64,000 nucleotides of DNA from Rhizobiaceae bacterium (GTDB taxonomy: Bacteria; Pseudomonadota; Alphaproteobacteria; Rhizobiales; Rhizobiaceae), in NCBI GenBank assembly GCA_019635775.1, contig JAHBYU010000015.1, positions 57,168-121,167 on the forward strand, written 5' to 3'. Shown here in pieces: positions 55,637 through 64,000 of this stretch. Made by a program: the position numbers and the translations under genes. Position 1 is the stretch's first letter. Every line of letters starts with the position of its first letter. The notes under the pieces were generated by a model. The model worked only from the letters and a program-made list of their open reading frames with translations. It had not been told where the DNA came from and did not search any database.

Positions 55637-56367
55637 CACCGAAATCCAACCCTTATGCGGACGGGCGCATTGAGGCCGAGGATCGCGCTGATGCCTCGCC
55701 TGAACTTGCCGAGCTGACGCGAGATTTCACGACGCAGCTTGCCCTCGCGCTGCTTTGCTCGCTGCCTCCTGCCGATCCCGCTCGGGAATTTGGGTCTTTC
55801 GAGGAACTCGTCCTGAATGCACAGCGCCGGCACGAGCTTGTAGATGATCAGGCCAAGGAGATTGCGGTCGAGCAGATCGAGATCGAATTCCCGGCCGACA
55901 TCCGTGAACTCCGCGACGAGACGCCGCGCGCAAGCCCGTGAGACCAGATATGCCCCTGTGCCGGAATTTTCCGAGACCGTCCGGTAGAGAGCGCGGTCGA
56001 CAGCCTTGAGGCGGCGGTTCATCACGATGCAGTGCTCACGCACACGCTCGATGTGAACGATGTCGGCGTCGTCGGGAATCCATGACGCATCACCGAGGAA
56101 GCCCGGCAGGTCGGGACTCATGTGAATGTCGTCCTCGAAGATCGCGACGTGGCGGTCTTCGCCGTTCGCGACCATCTCCCAGGCCTTGCGGTGGCTCTGG
56201 AAGCAGGCGAGGGCCCCGGCCGGAAGACCGGGTGGGGGAGCTTCGGTCAGCGAGGTGCCGTCAATGGCGGCAATCCGCTCCAGCGTGAGGCCGAGCGATG
56301 CCGCCTGCTCCTCCATCCAGCGGCGTCTGTCGGGCGACCTGTCGAGGTTGATGTAGAGCGCCCGCAT
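55636..56367 (-). CDS. Glycosyltransferase family 25, copy 2
   Basis: A 243-residue GT25 enzyme. The N-terminal MRALYINLDRSPDRRRWMEE is almost identical to that of copy 3, with CFQSHRKAWEMVA, the acidic motif VAIFEDDIHMSPDLPGFL, and GTGAYLVSRACARRLVAEF. The ATG at 56367 is one base after the stop of copy 1; a start at 56397 would overlap that gene. It lies in the middle of the GT25 run and is more GC-rich than the fkbM gene, closer to the genome average. Confidence 0.88.
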   Translation of the reverse strand: MRALYINLDRSPDRRRWMEEQAASLGLTLERIAAIDGTSLTEAPPPGLPAGALACFQSHRKAWEMVANGEDRHVAIFEDDIHMSPDLPGFLGDASWIPDDADIVHIERVREHCIVMNRRLKAVDRALYRTVSENSGTGAYLVSRACARRLVAEFTDVGREFDLDLLDRNLLGLIIYKLVPALCIQDEFLERPKFPSGIGRRQRAKQREGKLRREISRQLGKFRRGISAILGLNAPVRIRVGFR

Positions 56368-56368
56368 G

Positions 56369-57094
56369 TCACACGTCGTGAGGTGCATGGGGCACATGCA
56401 AGCGATGACGCTGCTTCTTGACGAACTGCAGCGCCTCTCCCCACAGCGACCGAAGGGGAGCCCTGCGCTTGGTAGACACCCTGTCGGCTTCCAGGCTTGA
56501 TTCCAGCAAGCGCTCGGAAACCGGATTGGGCCACACCGACCAGATCTGGACGTTGAATTCCCAGGCGTGGGAGAAGTCCTCGTCCACCGCCCTGAAGACA
56601 GTCTTTCGCCTGAGCATCTTACAGGCCGCCTCGCGCGAGATCAGGTAGCAGCCGGTTCCAGACGCGATCATCTTGTGGACCACGATCTGGGTGTCGCCGA
56701 TCCGCCGACGCACGAAGACCGGCTTTGGCTTGATGTCCCACAGCTTCACGATATCGAAGGGCGCGGCGGTGACATCCCGCACCGCGCGATCGAAGGCCTC
56801 GCGGTCGGTGATCGCGGCGTCGTCCTCGAAGACGATGGCGCAAGCGTCCGGCCCCGCCGCGATCTTCTGCCAGATCATCCGGTGCCCGGCATAGCAGGCG
56901 ATCTCGCCGGCGCTGAGCGAGCGCTTGCTCAGGAGCAGGTTCCTGGCGGGCGAATAGAGCGCATCGAGCGCGGCGTCGCCCTTGCGCAAGCCCTCCACGA
57001 ACTCCCATTCGAACGGCATGTCGGCCAGTTCGCGCGCGATGCTTTCGCGCCGGGTTCCCCCGGTGGGATCGATGGTCAGGACATAGCCGCGCAT
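56369..57094 (-). CDS. Glycosyltransferase family 25, copy 1
   Basis: A 241-residue GT25 enzyme, the first of the tandem run. It is more divergent than the other two: the start is MRGYVLTIDPTGGTRRESIA, then ACYAGHRMIWQKIA, the acidic motif IVFEDDAAITDREAF, and GTGCYLISREAACKMLRRK. The C-terminus is basic (VKKQRHRLHVPHAPHDV), which might hold it at the inner membrane surface. The likely promoter is in the AT-rich gap around 57160-57210. Confidence 0.87.
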   Translation of the reverse strand: MRGYVLTIDPTGGTRRESIARELADMPFEWEFVEGLRKGDAALDALYSPARNLLLSKRSLSAGEIACYAGHRMIWQKIAAGPDACAIVFEDDAAITDREAFDRAVRDVTAAPFDIVKLWDIKPKPVFVRRRIGDTQIVVHKMIASGTGCYLISREAACKMLRRKTVFRAVDEDFSHAWEFNVQIWSVWPNPVSERLLESSLEADRVSTKRRAPLRSLWGEALQFVKKQRHRLHVPHAPHDV

Positions 57095-57309
57095 GGCAGG
57101 GGTTCAACCGACTGGGCCGCATGGTTGTGCACACACGCTTGGGTAGCAGAACGCCGGACGGAATTACAACCATAAATATAAATCACTAATTGCGGCAATC
57201 ACAGGTTGCTTAAGCGCTTGCGCCGTCCTGCGGCACCCCTGCTTGTATTGGCGTTGCCGCCGGCAGCAGGCTAGGATCGCCCGGTCAGGCTTTACCGGGA
57301 GGAGAATTG

Positions 57310-58341
57310 GTGAAAGCGGTCGTCATCCACGCGCCCCACGACCTGCGGGTCGACGAGATCGAGCCGCAGCCGCTTGGCGCGTCGGGCGTGCGCGTTCGCA
57401 TCGGGGCCGGCGGCATCTGCGGCTCGGACCTGCACTATTATCACAATGGCGGCTTCGGGACCGTCCGGCTGAAGCAGCCGATGATCCTCGGTCACGAAAT
57501 CGCCGGCACGGTGGTCGAGGTCGGCGCGGACGTGCGCAAGGTGCAGGTCGGGCAGACGGTGGCCGTCAATCCGAGCCGGCCCTGCGAGGCCTGCGACTAT
57601 TGCCGGCGCGGAATGCAGAACCATTGCCTGGACATGCGCTTCTACGGCAGCGCGATGCGTTTCCCGCATGTCGATGGCGGTTTTCGCGAGCAGCTTGTCT
57701 GCACGGAGGAGCAGGCCGTTCCGGTGGCCGGCAACGTCTCGGTCAGCGAAGCCGCCTTTGCCGAGCCGCTTTCGGTAGCGCTACATGCTGCAGGCAGGGC
57801 CGGCCCGCTGCTGGGCGCGAAGGTGCTGATCGCCGGTTCGGGGCCGATCGGCGTGTTGATCGCGGCGGTCGCGCGCCGCGCCGGGGCCGCAACGATCGTC
57901 GTGACGGACGTTCTGGAGGCGCCGCTCGAATTCGCGCGCAGCGTTGGTGCGGATGAGACCGTCAATGTCGCTCTGCGGCCCGGCGACCTCGACCGGCACC
58001 AGGGCGTGAAGGGCACCTTCGACGTGGTTTTCGAGGCATCCGGCAACGGGGCGGTGATGGCCGACGCGATGCGTCTGTTGCGCCCGCGCGGCGTTCTCGT
58101 CTGCGTCGGGCAGGGCGGGGAGGCGGCGCTCGCCATCTCCACCATCGTCACAAAGGAGATCGAACTGCGCGGTGCGTTCCGTTTCCACGAGGAGTTCCGC
58201 ACTGCCGTTTCCTTCCTCGGCGACAGGCTGATCGATGTCGGGCCACTGCTGACGGCCGTGGTCGACGCCGACGATGCCCGCGAAGCCTTCGAGCTTGCGT
58301 CCGACAAGGCCCGCTCGATGAAGGTGCAACTCCGCTTCTAA
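57310..58341 (+). CDS. Zinc-binding alcohol dehydrogenase, L-idonate 5-dehydrogenase-like
   Basis: A 343-residue medium-chain dehydrogenase. Zinc-site blocks are GGICGSDLHYYHNGGFG and GHEIAGTVVEVG; the structural-zinc cysteines are in PCEACDYCRRGMQNHCLDM, and the NAD motif is IAGSGPIGVLIAA. The RFYGSAMRFPHVDGGFREQL region is typical of L-idonate 5-dehydrogenases. A GGGAGGAG site precedes the GTG at 57310 (a TTG lies one codon earlier). It would oxidise a sugar acid or polyol and converges on a sugar kinase gene. Confidence 0.85.
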   Translation: MKAVVIHAPHDLRVDEIEPQPLGASGVRVRIGAGGICGSDLHYYHNGGFGTVRLKQPMILGHEIAGTVVEVGADVRKVQVGQTVAVNPSRPCEACDYCRRGMQNHCLDMRFYGSAMRFPHVDGGFREQLVCTEEQAVPVAGNVSVSEAAFAEPLSVALHAAGRAGPLLGAKVLIAGSGPIGVLIAAVARRAGAATIVVTDVLEAPLEFARSVGADETVNVALRPGDLDRHQGVKGTFDVVFEASGNGAVMADAMRLLRPRGVLVCVGQGGEAALAISTIVTKEIELRGAFRFHEEFRTAVSFLGDRLIDVGPLLTAVVDADDAREAFELASDKARSMKVQLRF

Positions 58342-58353
58342 CTGGCGGCGGGG

Positions 58354-59298
58354 TCAGCCCTTGACCGTCAGCGTCCGCATCGTTTCCAGCGTGTGCTCGA
58401 AAGAGCGGATGCCGGCGTCCGAGCCGAGGCCGCCGGCCACGAGCGCCGCGCTTGCCTGCGCGAAACGCAGCGACGTCTCCAGGTCCATGCTGTGGTGCAG
58501 GGCCGTGATGAAGCCGGCGTCGAATGCATCGCCGCAGCCGGTCGTATCCACCACGTCGATCGCGTAGGCCGGCGATTTCATCCGCGTGCCGTCGCGATGC
58601 GCGTAATAGGCGCCGTCGCCGCCGAGCGTGAAGACGCAGGCCGTGGCGCCCTTTTCGAGGTAGAACTCCGCGCAGGCTTCCGGACCCTGTTTGCCCGAAA
58701 TGTCCTGCGCCTCCTCGATGGAGGGCATGAAATAGTCGACATGCGGCAGGAGCGGCAGCACCAGATGCGCCGTGGAGGCATTTGCCCCCAGCAGGTCGAA
58801 CGTCGTGGTGCGGCCGCGCCGCCTTGCTTCGGCGAGCAGCTTGACGCTCCGCTCGCCGTCCAGCTCGCGCAGGAGGCCGGTGCCGCCAAGATGCACGATC
58901 GGTGCGTCGAGCACGCGGTCGTAGTCGGCTTCCGTCACGTCGAAATGGTCGGACGCGCCGCGCACATGCAGCGCCGGGCGGTCCCCGTTCGGCCTGACAT
59001 TGAGGATTGTCGCGGAGGTCGGCACACCGGCTATGCGCTGCATGGCCGAAATATCGACGCCGAACTTGCCGAGCGTCATCAGCACCCAGTCGGCCTTTTC
59101 GTCGTCGCCCACCGCGCCGACGGCGAGACTGTTGAGTCCGAGCTTGGCCGTGTCGACCACCGTGCCGCCAGCGGTGCCCGCAACCGTCAGGCGTATTTCA
59201 TCGATGAATTCGACGTTGCCCCGATCCGGTATGCGTTCGACCGGCCGCCCGAGTATGTCGAGAATGTAGAGTCCGATCACTGAAACATCGTGGCGCAT
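58354..59298 (-). CDS. PfkB family sugar kinase
   Basis: A 314-residue ribokinase-like kinase. The C-terminal PfkB signature DTTGCGDAFDAGFITALHH contains the catalytic aspartate and anion hole, and GGTVVDTAKLGL near residue 44 marks the N-terminal signature region. FDLLGANASTAHLVLPLLPHVDYFMPSIEEA fits ADP-glucose/2-keto-gluconate-type kinases, but the substrate is unknown. Its ATG at 59298 has only a distant GGGAG; a 14-codon mini-ORF with an excellent ribosome-binding site ends four bases upstream, suggesting coupling. Confidence 0.87.
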   Translation of the reverse strand: MRHDVSVIGLYILDILGRPVERIPDRGNVEFIDEIRLTVAGTAGGTVVDTAKLGLNSLAVGAVGDDEKADWVLMTLGKFGVDISAMQRIAGVPTSATILNVRPNGDRPALHVRGASDHFDVTEADYDRVLDAPIVHLGGTGLLRELDGERSVKLLAEARRRGRTTTFDLLGANASTAHLVLPLLPHVDYFMPSIEEAQDISGKQGPEACAEFYLEKGATACVFTLGGDGAYYAHRDGTRMKSPAYAIDVVDTTGCGDAFDAGFITALHHSMDLETSLRFAQASAALVAGGLGSDAGIRSFEHTLETMRTLTVKG

Positions 59299-59302
59299 GG
59301 GA

Positions 59303-59347
59303 TCAGCGGGGCTCCCGGCCGGCTTCGTGATGCTTTTTGCGATTCAT
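59303..59347 (-). CDS. 14-codon mini-ORF coupled to the sugar kinase gene
   Basis: ATG at 59347 after a strong GGGGAGGAAACC reads MNRKKHHEAGREPR and stops four bases before the kinase ATG. The peptide is basic, with two adjacent histidines. It is out of frame with the kinase, so it is not a missed N-terminus. It may be a leader that delivers ribosomes to the kinase start, or the remnant of an upstream gene. Confidence 0.4.
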   Translation of the reverse strand: MNRKKHHEAGREPR

Positions 59348-59558
59348 GGTTTCCTCCCCTGCGCCATTCGTGAGGCGTCGATAGCATCGGCGTGCGCGCA
59401 GGTGAAGAGCCGGACGGCTGGACCAGCCGAGAGGCGGACGCATCGTTTTGATAAGGAGCAATTCCCGTTCGATTTTTCGCGCTACAGGGTTTAATCATCA
59501 CCATGATCGAGGGTAGGAAGTCGACAACATGGCTGCATTGCCCATTGGAGTACCGAGC

Positions 59559-59822
59559 ATGAGAAGAGCTTCACTGTGGTTCCTTGCATTTGTCGCCTAT
59601 GGCTTTCAGGCGGCGGCCCAGACGGGCGGGGACGATGCTGCGGCCAGCGCGCTGGTTGCCGACCAGATACGCTCGCAGGGCTATGCCTGCGCCGAACCGG
59701 CAAGCGCCAAACGCGATCCTTCGGTCGATGACGACGCGGTCTGGTTGCTGACCTGCGCGGATGCTTCCTATCGCGTTCGGCTCGTTCCCGATCAGGCAGC
59801 GCAGGTCGAAAAGCTGGATTGA
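59559..59822 (+). CDS. Small predicted periplasmic protein
   Basis: An 87-residue protein with a signal peptide (MRRASLWFLAFVAYGFQAAA, cleaved near QTGG). The mature part has two cysteines (GYACAEP and LLTCADA), which may form a disulfide, and ends YRVRLVPDQAAQVEKLD. No family is recognised. The ATG at 59559 has a GGAG site; an upstream ATG at 59529 would disrupt the signal peptide. It is convergent with the haemoglobin gene. Confidence 0.68.
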   Translation: MRRASLWFLAFVAYGFQAAAQTGGDDAAASALVADQIRSQGYACAEPASAKRDPSVDDDAVWLLTCADASYRVRLVPDQAAQVEKLD

Positions 59823-59874
59823 CGGCGCCGCCCGGTCGCTCTGGTCGCGATCGGAACGCGTGCAGAACGAATCC

Positions 59875-60279
59875 TCAGTCCATGTTGCGGGACGTCTCGG
59901 CTGCCGCCTTGAAGTGCCGGGAAAGCAGCGAGACCAGTTCGCTGTCCAGTCCGACCCTGTCCATCGCCTCGCGCATGCATCGCAGCCAAAGGTCCCGCAT
60001 CTCGGGACCGATTGGCACATGCTCGTGGATTTCCTTCAGCCGCGCATGCCCGTGCTTCATCACATAGCGCTGCGGCCCGCCGAGAAAGCCGCTCAGATAG
60101 TTGAACTGCTCGTCGCGGGAATGTGCGATGCCGAAGCCGCGACGGTGCAGGAGGTGCAGGTCGGCCGCATAGTCTTCCTGCTCGATGATGTCATAGAACG
60201 CCTCGACCAGCGCCCGCACGCCATCGTCACCGCCGAGCCGCTCATAGGCGGATGGTTGTCTGCGCGTCGCCTCGCTCAC
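59875..60279 (-). CDS. Group II truncated haemoglobin
   Basis: A 134-residue 2-on-2 globin. The N-terminal YERLGGDDGVRALVEAFYDI is typical; the proximal histidine fits HARLKEIHEHVPIG, and the tryptophan of RDLWLRCMREA is the G8 residue characteristic of group II. Such proteins bind O2 or NO and support redox or nitrosative stress tolerance. I chose the GTG at 60279 because a GGAGGAGG site lies just upstream; an ATG at 60312 has none. Confidence 0.88.
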   Translation of the reverse strand: MSEATRRQPSAYERLGGDDGVRALVEAFYDIIEQEDYAADLHLLHRRGFGIAHSRDEQFNYLSGFLGGPQRYVMKHGHARLKEIHEHVPIGPEMRDLWLRCMREAMDRVGLDSELVSLLSRHFKAAAETSRNMD

Positions 60280-60340
60280 GACCAAGCCTCCTCCGATTTG
60301 CCACCCTGACATATAGGCCGGCCTGCGTTGTTGATGCAGA

Positions 60341-61459
60341 TCAAGCGCGCGGGAGGCGTTTTTCTAGCCAGTCATGAGGCAATGCGGGGACGAAGTTGCC
60401 ATCACGCCCCGTCATGTCCTCATTGGCGACCAAAGCGTTGAGGATCGCTTCCTCTGTCGCCTGAACGACCGCGTCGAAGAAGGGATTGATGTCTGTGTCG
60501 GGAATGTATTCAGCCTGCGACAGCATCCCTGGCGTCCCGCGCGCAGCTTCGCCATTGGCAGTCGTGAAGGCGAGGAAGATATCGCCCGACGTCGTGTAGC
60601 CGTAGCCGCCGGTAAGCGCGACGCCGAGCGGAACGCGCTTTGCCAGCCGCTTCATCTGATGCGGCATGAACGGGGCGTCGGTGGCGACGATGCCGATGAT
60701 CGAGCTTTTTTCGGCCCGTGCCTTGCCCTCCCGGATGGCCGGTTCGGCAAGTTCAGGGCCGGCGCGCACGCCGCGTATGGTCAGGTTGTTGCGGGTGCCG
60801 AAATTCGACTGCACGAACACGCCGACGGTATACCGGCTGCCGCCCCATTCGACCATGCGCGAAGCCGTACCCGAGCCTGCCTTGAAGCCGAAGGTGATCA
60901 TGCCGGTGCCGCCGCCGACACTGCCCTCTTCGATGGCGCCCCTGCCGGCTGCATCCAGCGCAGCGAACACATGCTCGTTGGCCACGTGGTGACCGTTGAT
61001 GTCGTTCAGGAAGCCGTCATAGGTCTCGCCTGCGACCGGCAGCGCCCAGCCGTCATCCAGCGAGTCCGGGTGATGCTTCTGCATCCAGCGCAGCGTCGCA
61101 TCCCGCGTCACGCCGCAGGAATGCGTGTTGGTGATGGTGATCGGGAAGTTGAATGCACCGAACTCGTCAATCAGGTGCGATCCGGTCAGCTCGCCGTCGC
61201 CGTTCTGGCTGAACATGCCCGCGTGGACAGGCAGCACAAGGTCTTCGAGCGGCCGTGGGAGGATCGCCGTCACGCCTGTCCTCACCGGGCCCTGACCGAC
61301 GACGAGCGGCCCGTCGCCGGAAATCAGCGTGGTGTATCCGACGCTCACGCCCGGTACGTCCGTGATTGCATTGTTGGCGCCCGGAGTGCCGTCGAAAGGA
61401 ATGGCGAAGCTGCGGGCGCGCGGCCTGCCGGAAGGTGTGGCAAGATGCGGATTTCTCAT
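60341..61459 (-). CDS. P1 family peptidase (DmpA-type aminopeptidase)
   Basis: A 372-residue Ntn-type self-processing peptidase; relatives are D-aminopeptidase DmpA and beta-aminopeptidases. Family blocks: GANNAITDVPGVSVGYTTL, GSVGGGTGMITFGFKAG (residues 179-195) and KSSIIGIVATDAPFMPHQ (251-268). The nucleophile should be Ser253; in DmpA it follows glycine, whereas here the preceding residue is Ser252, which might affect autocleavage. The ATG at 61459 is the natural start. Its stop is 62 bases from the haemoglobin gene on the same strand. Confidence 0.87.
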   Translation of the reverse strand: MRNPHLATPSGRPRARSFAIPFDGTPGANNAITDVPGVSVGYTTLISGDGPLVVGQGPVRTGVTAILPRPLEDLVLPVHAGMFSQNGDGELTGSHLIDEFGAFNFPITITNTHSCGVTRDATLRWMQKHHPDSLDDGWALPVAGETYDGFLNDINGHHVANEHVFAALDAAGRGAIEEGSVGGGTGMITFGFKAGSGTASRMVEWGGSRYTVGVFVQSNFGTRNNLTIRGVRAGPELAEPAIREGKARAEKSSIIGIVATDAPFMPHQMKRLAKRVPLGVALTGGYGYTTSGDIFLAFTTANGEAARGTPGMLSQAEYIPDTDINPFFDAVVQATEEAILNALVANEDMTGRDGNFVPALPHDWLEKRLPRA

Positions 61460-61469
61460 GGGCGGCCTT

Positions 61470-63179
61470 CTAGAAAAGCGAGGTCTGTTCGCCGGGGTCG
61501 CGGGTTTTCGGTGAGGGGCGAGCGGCCTTCTGTCGCTGCGCTCCGCCGGTCACCTGCGCGGTCCCGTCGGCAAATTTCAGGGTAAGCTCCGCGCCCTGTG
61601 TGACCTCCACCGCGCGACGGATCGGCTTGCCGTCCGCGTCTATGACAAGCGCGTAGCCGCGCTCGAGGATCGACTGGTCGGAAAGACGCAGGGTCGCCAG
61701 CAGCCGGTCGGCGTGCGCCAGGCGTGTGGCGCTGCGTTCAAGCTGGAGCGCGATCGTCTGGTCGCTTCGCCGTGCGAGGTCGGCAAGACGCTCAGCATGG
61801 ACCTGATGCCGACGCGACAGGGGTTCCGGTCCGAACCTCAGCCTTGCTCGGTCGAATTTGCCACGCCGCTCGCGCACGATTGCGATGAATGCCGCCTGCA
61901 CACGATGCAGGTCGCGCGTGGTTGCGCGTCTCGCGTCGGAAAGCCGCTGCTCCAGCCGAGCAGGCGTCAGCCTCGCTCCCGCCTTCTCCACGTGCTGGGC
62001 GTGCCGCCTCAGGCTTGCCGCAGCGCATTTCGGAAGCTGCTGGCCCGCGCGGACCAGATGTCGCTTTGCCTCGACAAGACGGCGCTGCAGCGTCGCGGGC
62101 GTCAGCCTCGCGGTCGTCAGTCTCGCGCGCTTGCGTTCGGTCGAGAGTTCCAGCGCGCGTCCCAGCCGGCTCGTTGCTTCATCGAAACGCCGGCGTGGCT
62201 CGGCAAGGATCTGATCGCCGGAGGGGAGGGCGCGCGCGGTTGCGCGAAGACCCTGCCGCTTGCGTTCGAAGCCGCGCGACATGCAGGCCCTGAGCCGCGC
62301 CGAAAGGCTGGCGAGCGTCGCCTCCAGTTCGGCCTTCACCGGCACGGCGAATTCCGCCGCTCCCGTGGGTGTGGGCGCGCGGATGTCGGCCACATAGTCG
62401 ATAAGGGTCCAGTCCGTCTCGTGGCCGACCGCAGAGATCACCGGTATGCCGGATGCCGCGACCGTGCGCGCCAGCGCCTCGTCGTTGAATCCCCAAAGGT
62501 CTTCGAGACTACCGCCGCCACGCGCGACGATCAGCACGTCGGGCCTTGGTATTGCACCCTCTTGCGCGAGCATGTTGAAGCCGGCAACCGCCGCCGCTGC
62601 CTCCTGCCCGGAGGTCTCGCCCTGGACCCGCACCGGCCAGACGATGACGTGAAGCGGGAAGCGATCCTTGATGCGGTGGATGATGTCGCGGATGACCGAG
62701 CCGGTCGGCGATGTCACCACGCCGATGACGGCAGGCATGTAGGGCAGGGGACGCTTGCGCTCGCGATCGAACAGGCCCTCCGCCGCGAGCCGCTTCTTGC
62801 GCTCCTCCAGAAGCGCCATCAGCGCGCCGGCTCCCGCCGGCTCAAGATTGTCGATGACGATCTGGTAGCTCGACTTGCCGGGATAAGTGGTCAGTCGTCC
62901 GGTGGCGACGACCTCCATCCCTTCCTCGGGCTTGAACTTCAGCCGCTGCATGGTGGTGCGCCAGCACACGGCATCGATCTTGGCCTTGTCGTCCTTCAGG
63001 CTGAAATAGGCATGGCCGGAACTGTGCGGCCCGCGATAGCCCGAAATCTCCCCGCGCACGCGCACATGGCCGAACGTGTCCTCGACCGTTCGCTTCAGCG
63101 CGCCGGAGATTTCGCTGACGGTGTATTCCGTAGCGTTGGTCCGGCCGGAGGCCGACGATTCGTAAGACAGGTCGCTCAT
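61470..63179 (-). CDS. xseA: Exodeoxyribonuclease VII large subunit
   Basis: A 569-residue subunit of exonuclease VII, which degrades single-stranded DNA from both ends with the small subunit XseB. The N-terminal OB-fold contains [25 protein letters not shown], and the catalytic domain has [35 protein letters not shown] and [26 protein letters not shown] long coiled-coil, Arg/Ala-rich region (about 290-490) follows. It exceeds the E. coli protein through its coiled coil and basic tail. xseB is not in the window. Confidence 0.95.
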   Translation of the reverse strand: MSDLSYESSASGRTNATEYTVSEISGALKRTVEDTFGHVRVRGEISGYRGPHSSGHAYFSLKDDKAKIDAVCWRTTMQRLKFKPEEGMEVVATGRLTTYPGKSSYQIVIDNLEPAGAGALMALLEERKKRLAAEGLFDRERKRPLPYMPAVIGVVTSPTGSVIRDIIHRIKDRFPLHVIVWPVRVQGETSGQEAAAAVAGFNMLAQEGAIPRPDVLIVARGGGSLEDLWGFNDEALARTVAASGIPVISAVGHETDWTLIDYVADIRAPTPTGAAEFAVPVKAELEATLASLSARLRACMSRGFERKRQGLRATARALPSGDQILAEPRRRFDEATSRLGRALELSTERKRARLTTARLTPATLQRRLVEAKRHLVRAGQQLPKCAAASLRRHAQHVEKAGARLTPARLEQRLSDARRATTRDLHRVQAAFIAIVRERRGKFDRARLRFGPEPLSRRHQVHAERLADLARRSDQTIALQLERSATRLAHADRLLATLRLSDQSILERGYALVIDADGKPIRRAVEVTQGAELTLKFADGTAQVTGGAQRQKAARPSPKTRDPGEQTSLF

Positions 63180-63267
63180 GCCCGATTGGTGGGCCGTCGC
63201 GACGGAGCGGTCAAGCCCGGATGCCTTCGCCTCAGCCCGGCTTCATGTTCCGATCTTCCCAACAGAG

Positions 63268-63297
63268 AAGAGCCCGCGCCGGAAAGCGCGGGCTCTT
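63268..63297. terminator. 12-bp hairpin between the outer-membrane protein gene and xseA
   Basis: AAGAGCCCGCGC (63268-63279) pairs perfectly with GCGCGGGCTCTT (63286-63297) around a six-base loop. It lies 32 bases after the outer-membrane protein stop and before xseA. On the minus strand the stem ends in TCTT and is followed by CTCTGTT, so it probably ends the outer-membrane protein transcript. Confidence 0.7.
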
Positions 63298-63329
63298 GGC
63301 TTGCCTATGGGTCAGGCGGGCCTGCCTGA

Positions 63330-64000
63330 TCAGAAGCGGTAGTTCACGCCGACGCGCAGCGTATGAATTTGCAGGTCGACGTTCGTGCCATCGGCGAAGC
63401 CGAGGGAATAGTCCTCGTCGCCGGCGTCGAAGTAACGGTACTCACCCTTGAGCGACCAGTTGTCGTCGATGGCGTATTCCGCACCGACGCCGGCCGTCCA
63501 GCCGTCGTGCCACCGTTCATCGTTGGTTGGCGTGGGCAGCGTATCCGGGTTGTATGCTGAGCGCTCTACATGCGCCCAGCCCCAGCCGAGCGTGGCGAAA
63601 GGCAGCCAGCGGCCCATCGCGTAGCCCAAACGCGCCTGGATCGTCGCCATCTGGTCGATTTTCATATCGACGTGCGTGTAGCTCGGATCGCCAAACCAGG
63701 TGAAGGCACCCAGACCGTCATCTGTCATGCTCGCCCAGGAATAGTCGCCCTCGATGCCAAGCATCACCCCGTTGTCGAAGACGTAATTGTAGCCGGCCTG
63801 CACGCCCCCGAAGGCCCCGTCCGGATCGAGATCGACCGCACAGCCGTAGCTGATGAAACCTCCAGGACCACAGGGCCCGGTCGGTGGGTCGTTATAGTTC
63901 GAGTCTCCGCTCGAAAAGCCATAGCCGCCGTGGAGACCGATATAGGCGCCCGACCAGTTCCATTGCGGGGCAGCGACGACATCGACGACTTCAACCACCG
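63330..64000 (-). CDS. Outer membrane beta-barrel protein (Omp25/31-like), N-terminus cut by the window
   Basis: The C-terminal 222 or so residues of a porin-like outer membrane protein of the rhizobial/Brucella Omp25 group. NWSGAYIGLHGGYGFSSG is the typical first strand after the signal peptide; alternating beta-strands follow (FGGVQAGYNYVFDNGVMLGI; TAGVGAEYAIDDNWSLKGEY), and it ends VGVNYRF with the C-terminal phenylalanine needed for BAM recognition. The signal peptide and start lie beyond the window. It is probably a structural surface protein. Confidence 0.88.
   Translation of the reverse strand, partial: VVEVVDVVAAPQWNWSGAYIGLHGGYGFSSGDSNYNDPPTGPCGPGGFISYGCAVDLDPDGAFGGVQAGYNYVFDNGVMLGIEGDYSWASMTDDGLGAFTWFGDPSYTHVDMKIDQMATIQARLGYAMGRWLPFATLGWGWAHVERSAYNPDTLPTPTNDERWHDGWTAGVGAEYAIDDNWSLKGEYRYFDAGDEDYSLGFADGTNVDLQIHTLRVGVNYRF

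Overview
This is a GC-rich chromosomal window from an alphaproteobacterium, most likely Hyphomicrobiales (Rhizobiales) near Mesorhizobium/Phyllobacteriaceae. Supporting signs are a CbrA-like kinase beside a phasin gene (an arrangement known from Sinorhizobium), an ScfR-type regulator divergent from isocitrate lyase, a RirA-type iron box, an Entner-Doudoroff zwf-pgl-edd operon, and a tRNA-His with the alphaproteobacterial features (no encoded G-1, U72, A73). I see no rRNA, CRISPR array, insertion sequence or phage gene.

Layout. 0.1-5.9 kb: an M20 amidohydrolase and the zwf-pgl-edd operon. 6.1-9.2 kb: an SDR, a serine hydrolase and two small conserved proteins. 9.2-11.9 kb: a puuA-puuB-like pair. 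12-14 kb: a degenerate receiver protein and a TetR-isochorismatase pair. 13.9-17.1 kb: aceA and its ScfR-type regulator. 17.2-22.4 kb: a DMT exporter and a complete putrescine-type ABC transporter. 22.4-26.5 kb: AsmA and acetoacetyl-CoA synthetase, followed by a candidate structured RNA. 26.7-29.6 kb: a ferric-iron ABC permease and binding protein behind a TGA-N9-TCA box. 29.8-33 kb: an AraC regulator, a Tat-exported sulfatase and a GNAT. 33-38 kb: the CbrA-like kinase, a phasin, a triple-hairpin RNA in the phasin 3' region, and tRNA-His. 38.2-39.4 kb: an MFS exporter.

39.6-51.9 kb is the most coherent accessory block. It carries a D-erythronate-type catabolic set (denD, otnI, otnK, otnC), a sugar ABC transporter whose binding-protein gene is frameshifted, a GlcG-like protein, an LVIVD-repeat protein, a FAD oxidoreductase and a GntR regulator. 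An inverted repeat, AACTGG-N13-CCAGTT, occurs three times with identical spacing and sits at the head of every transcription unit, including gntR. I predict it is the GntR operator and that the block is one regulon, including the three proteins of unknown role.

52.8-57.1 kb is a glycan-modification island: a methyltransferase-sialyltransferase-like (GT29) fusion, an FkbM methyltransferase and three tandem GT25 glycosyltransferases. Its left part is visibly more AT-rich than its surroundings, which suggests transfer. 57.3-64 kb: an idonate-type dehydrogenase, a PfkB sugar kinase preceded by a coupled 14-codon mini-ORF, a group II truncated haemoglobin, a DmpA-type aminopeptidase, xseA, and an outer-membrane beta-barrel protein cut by the window end.

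Starts were chosen from visible ribosome-binding sites, overlaps and signal peptides. All family assignments come from reading motifs by eye, without database searches.
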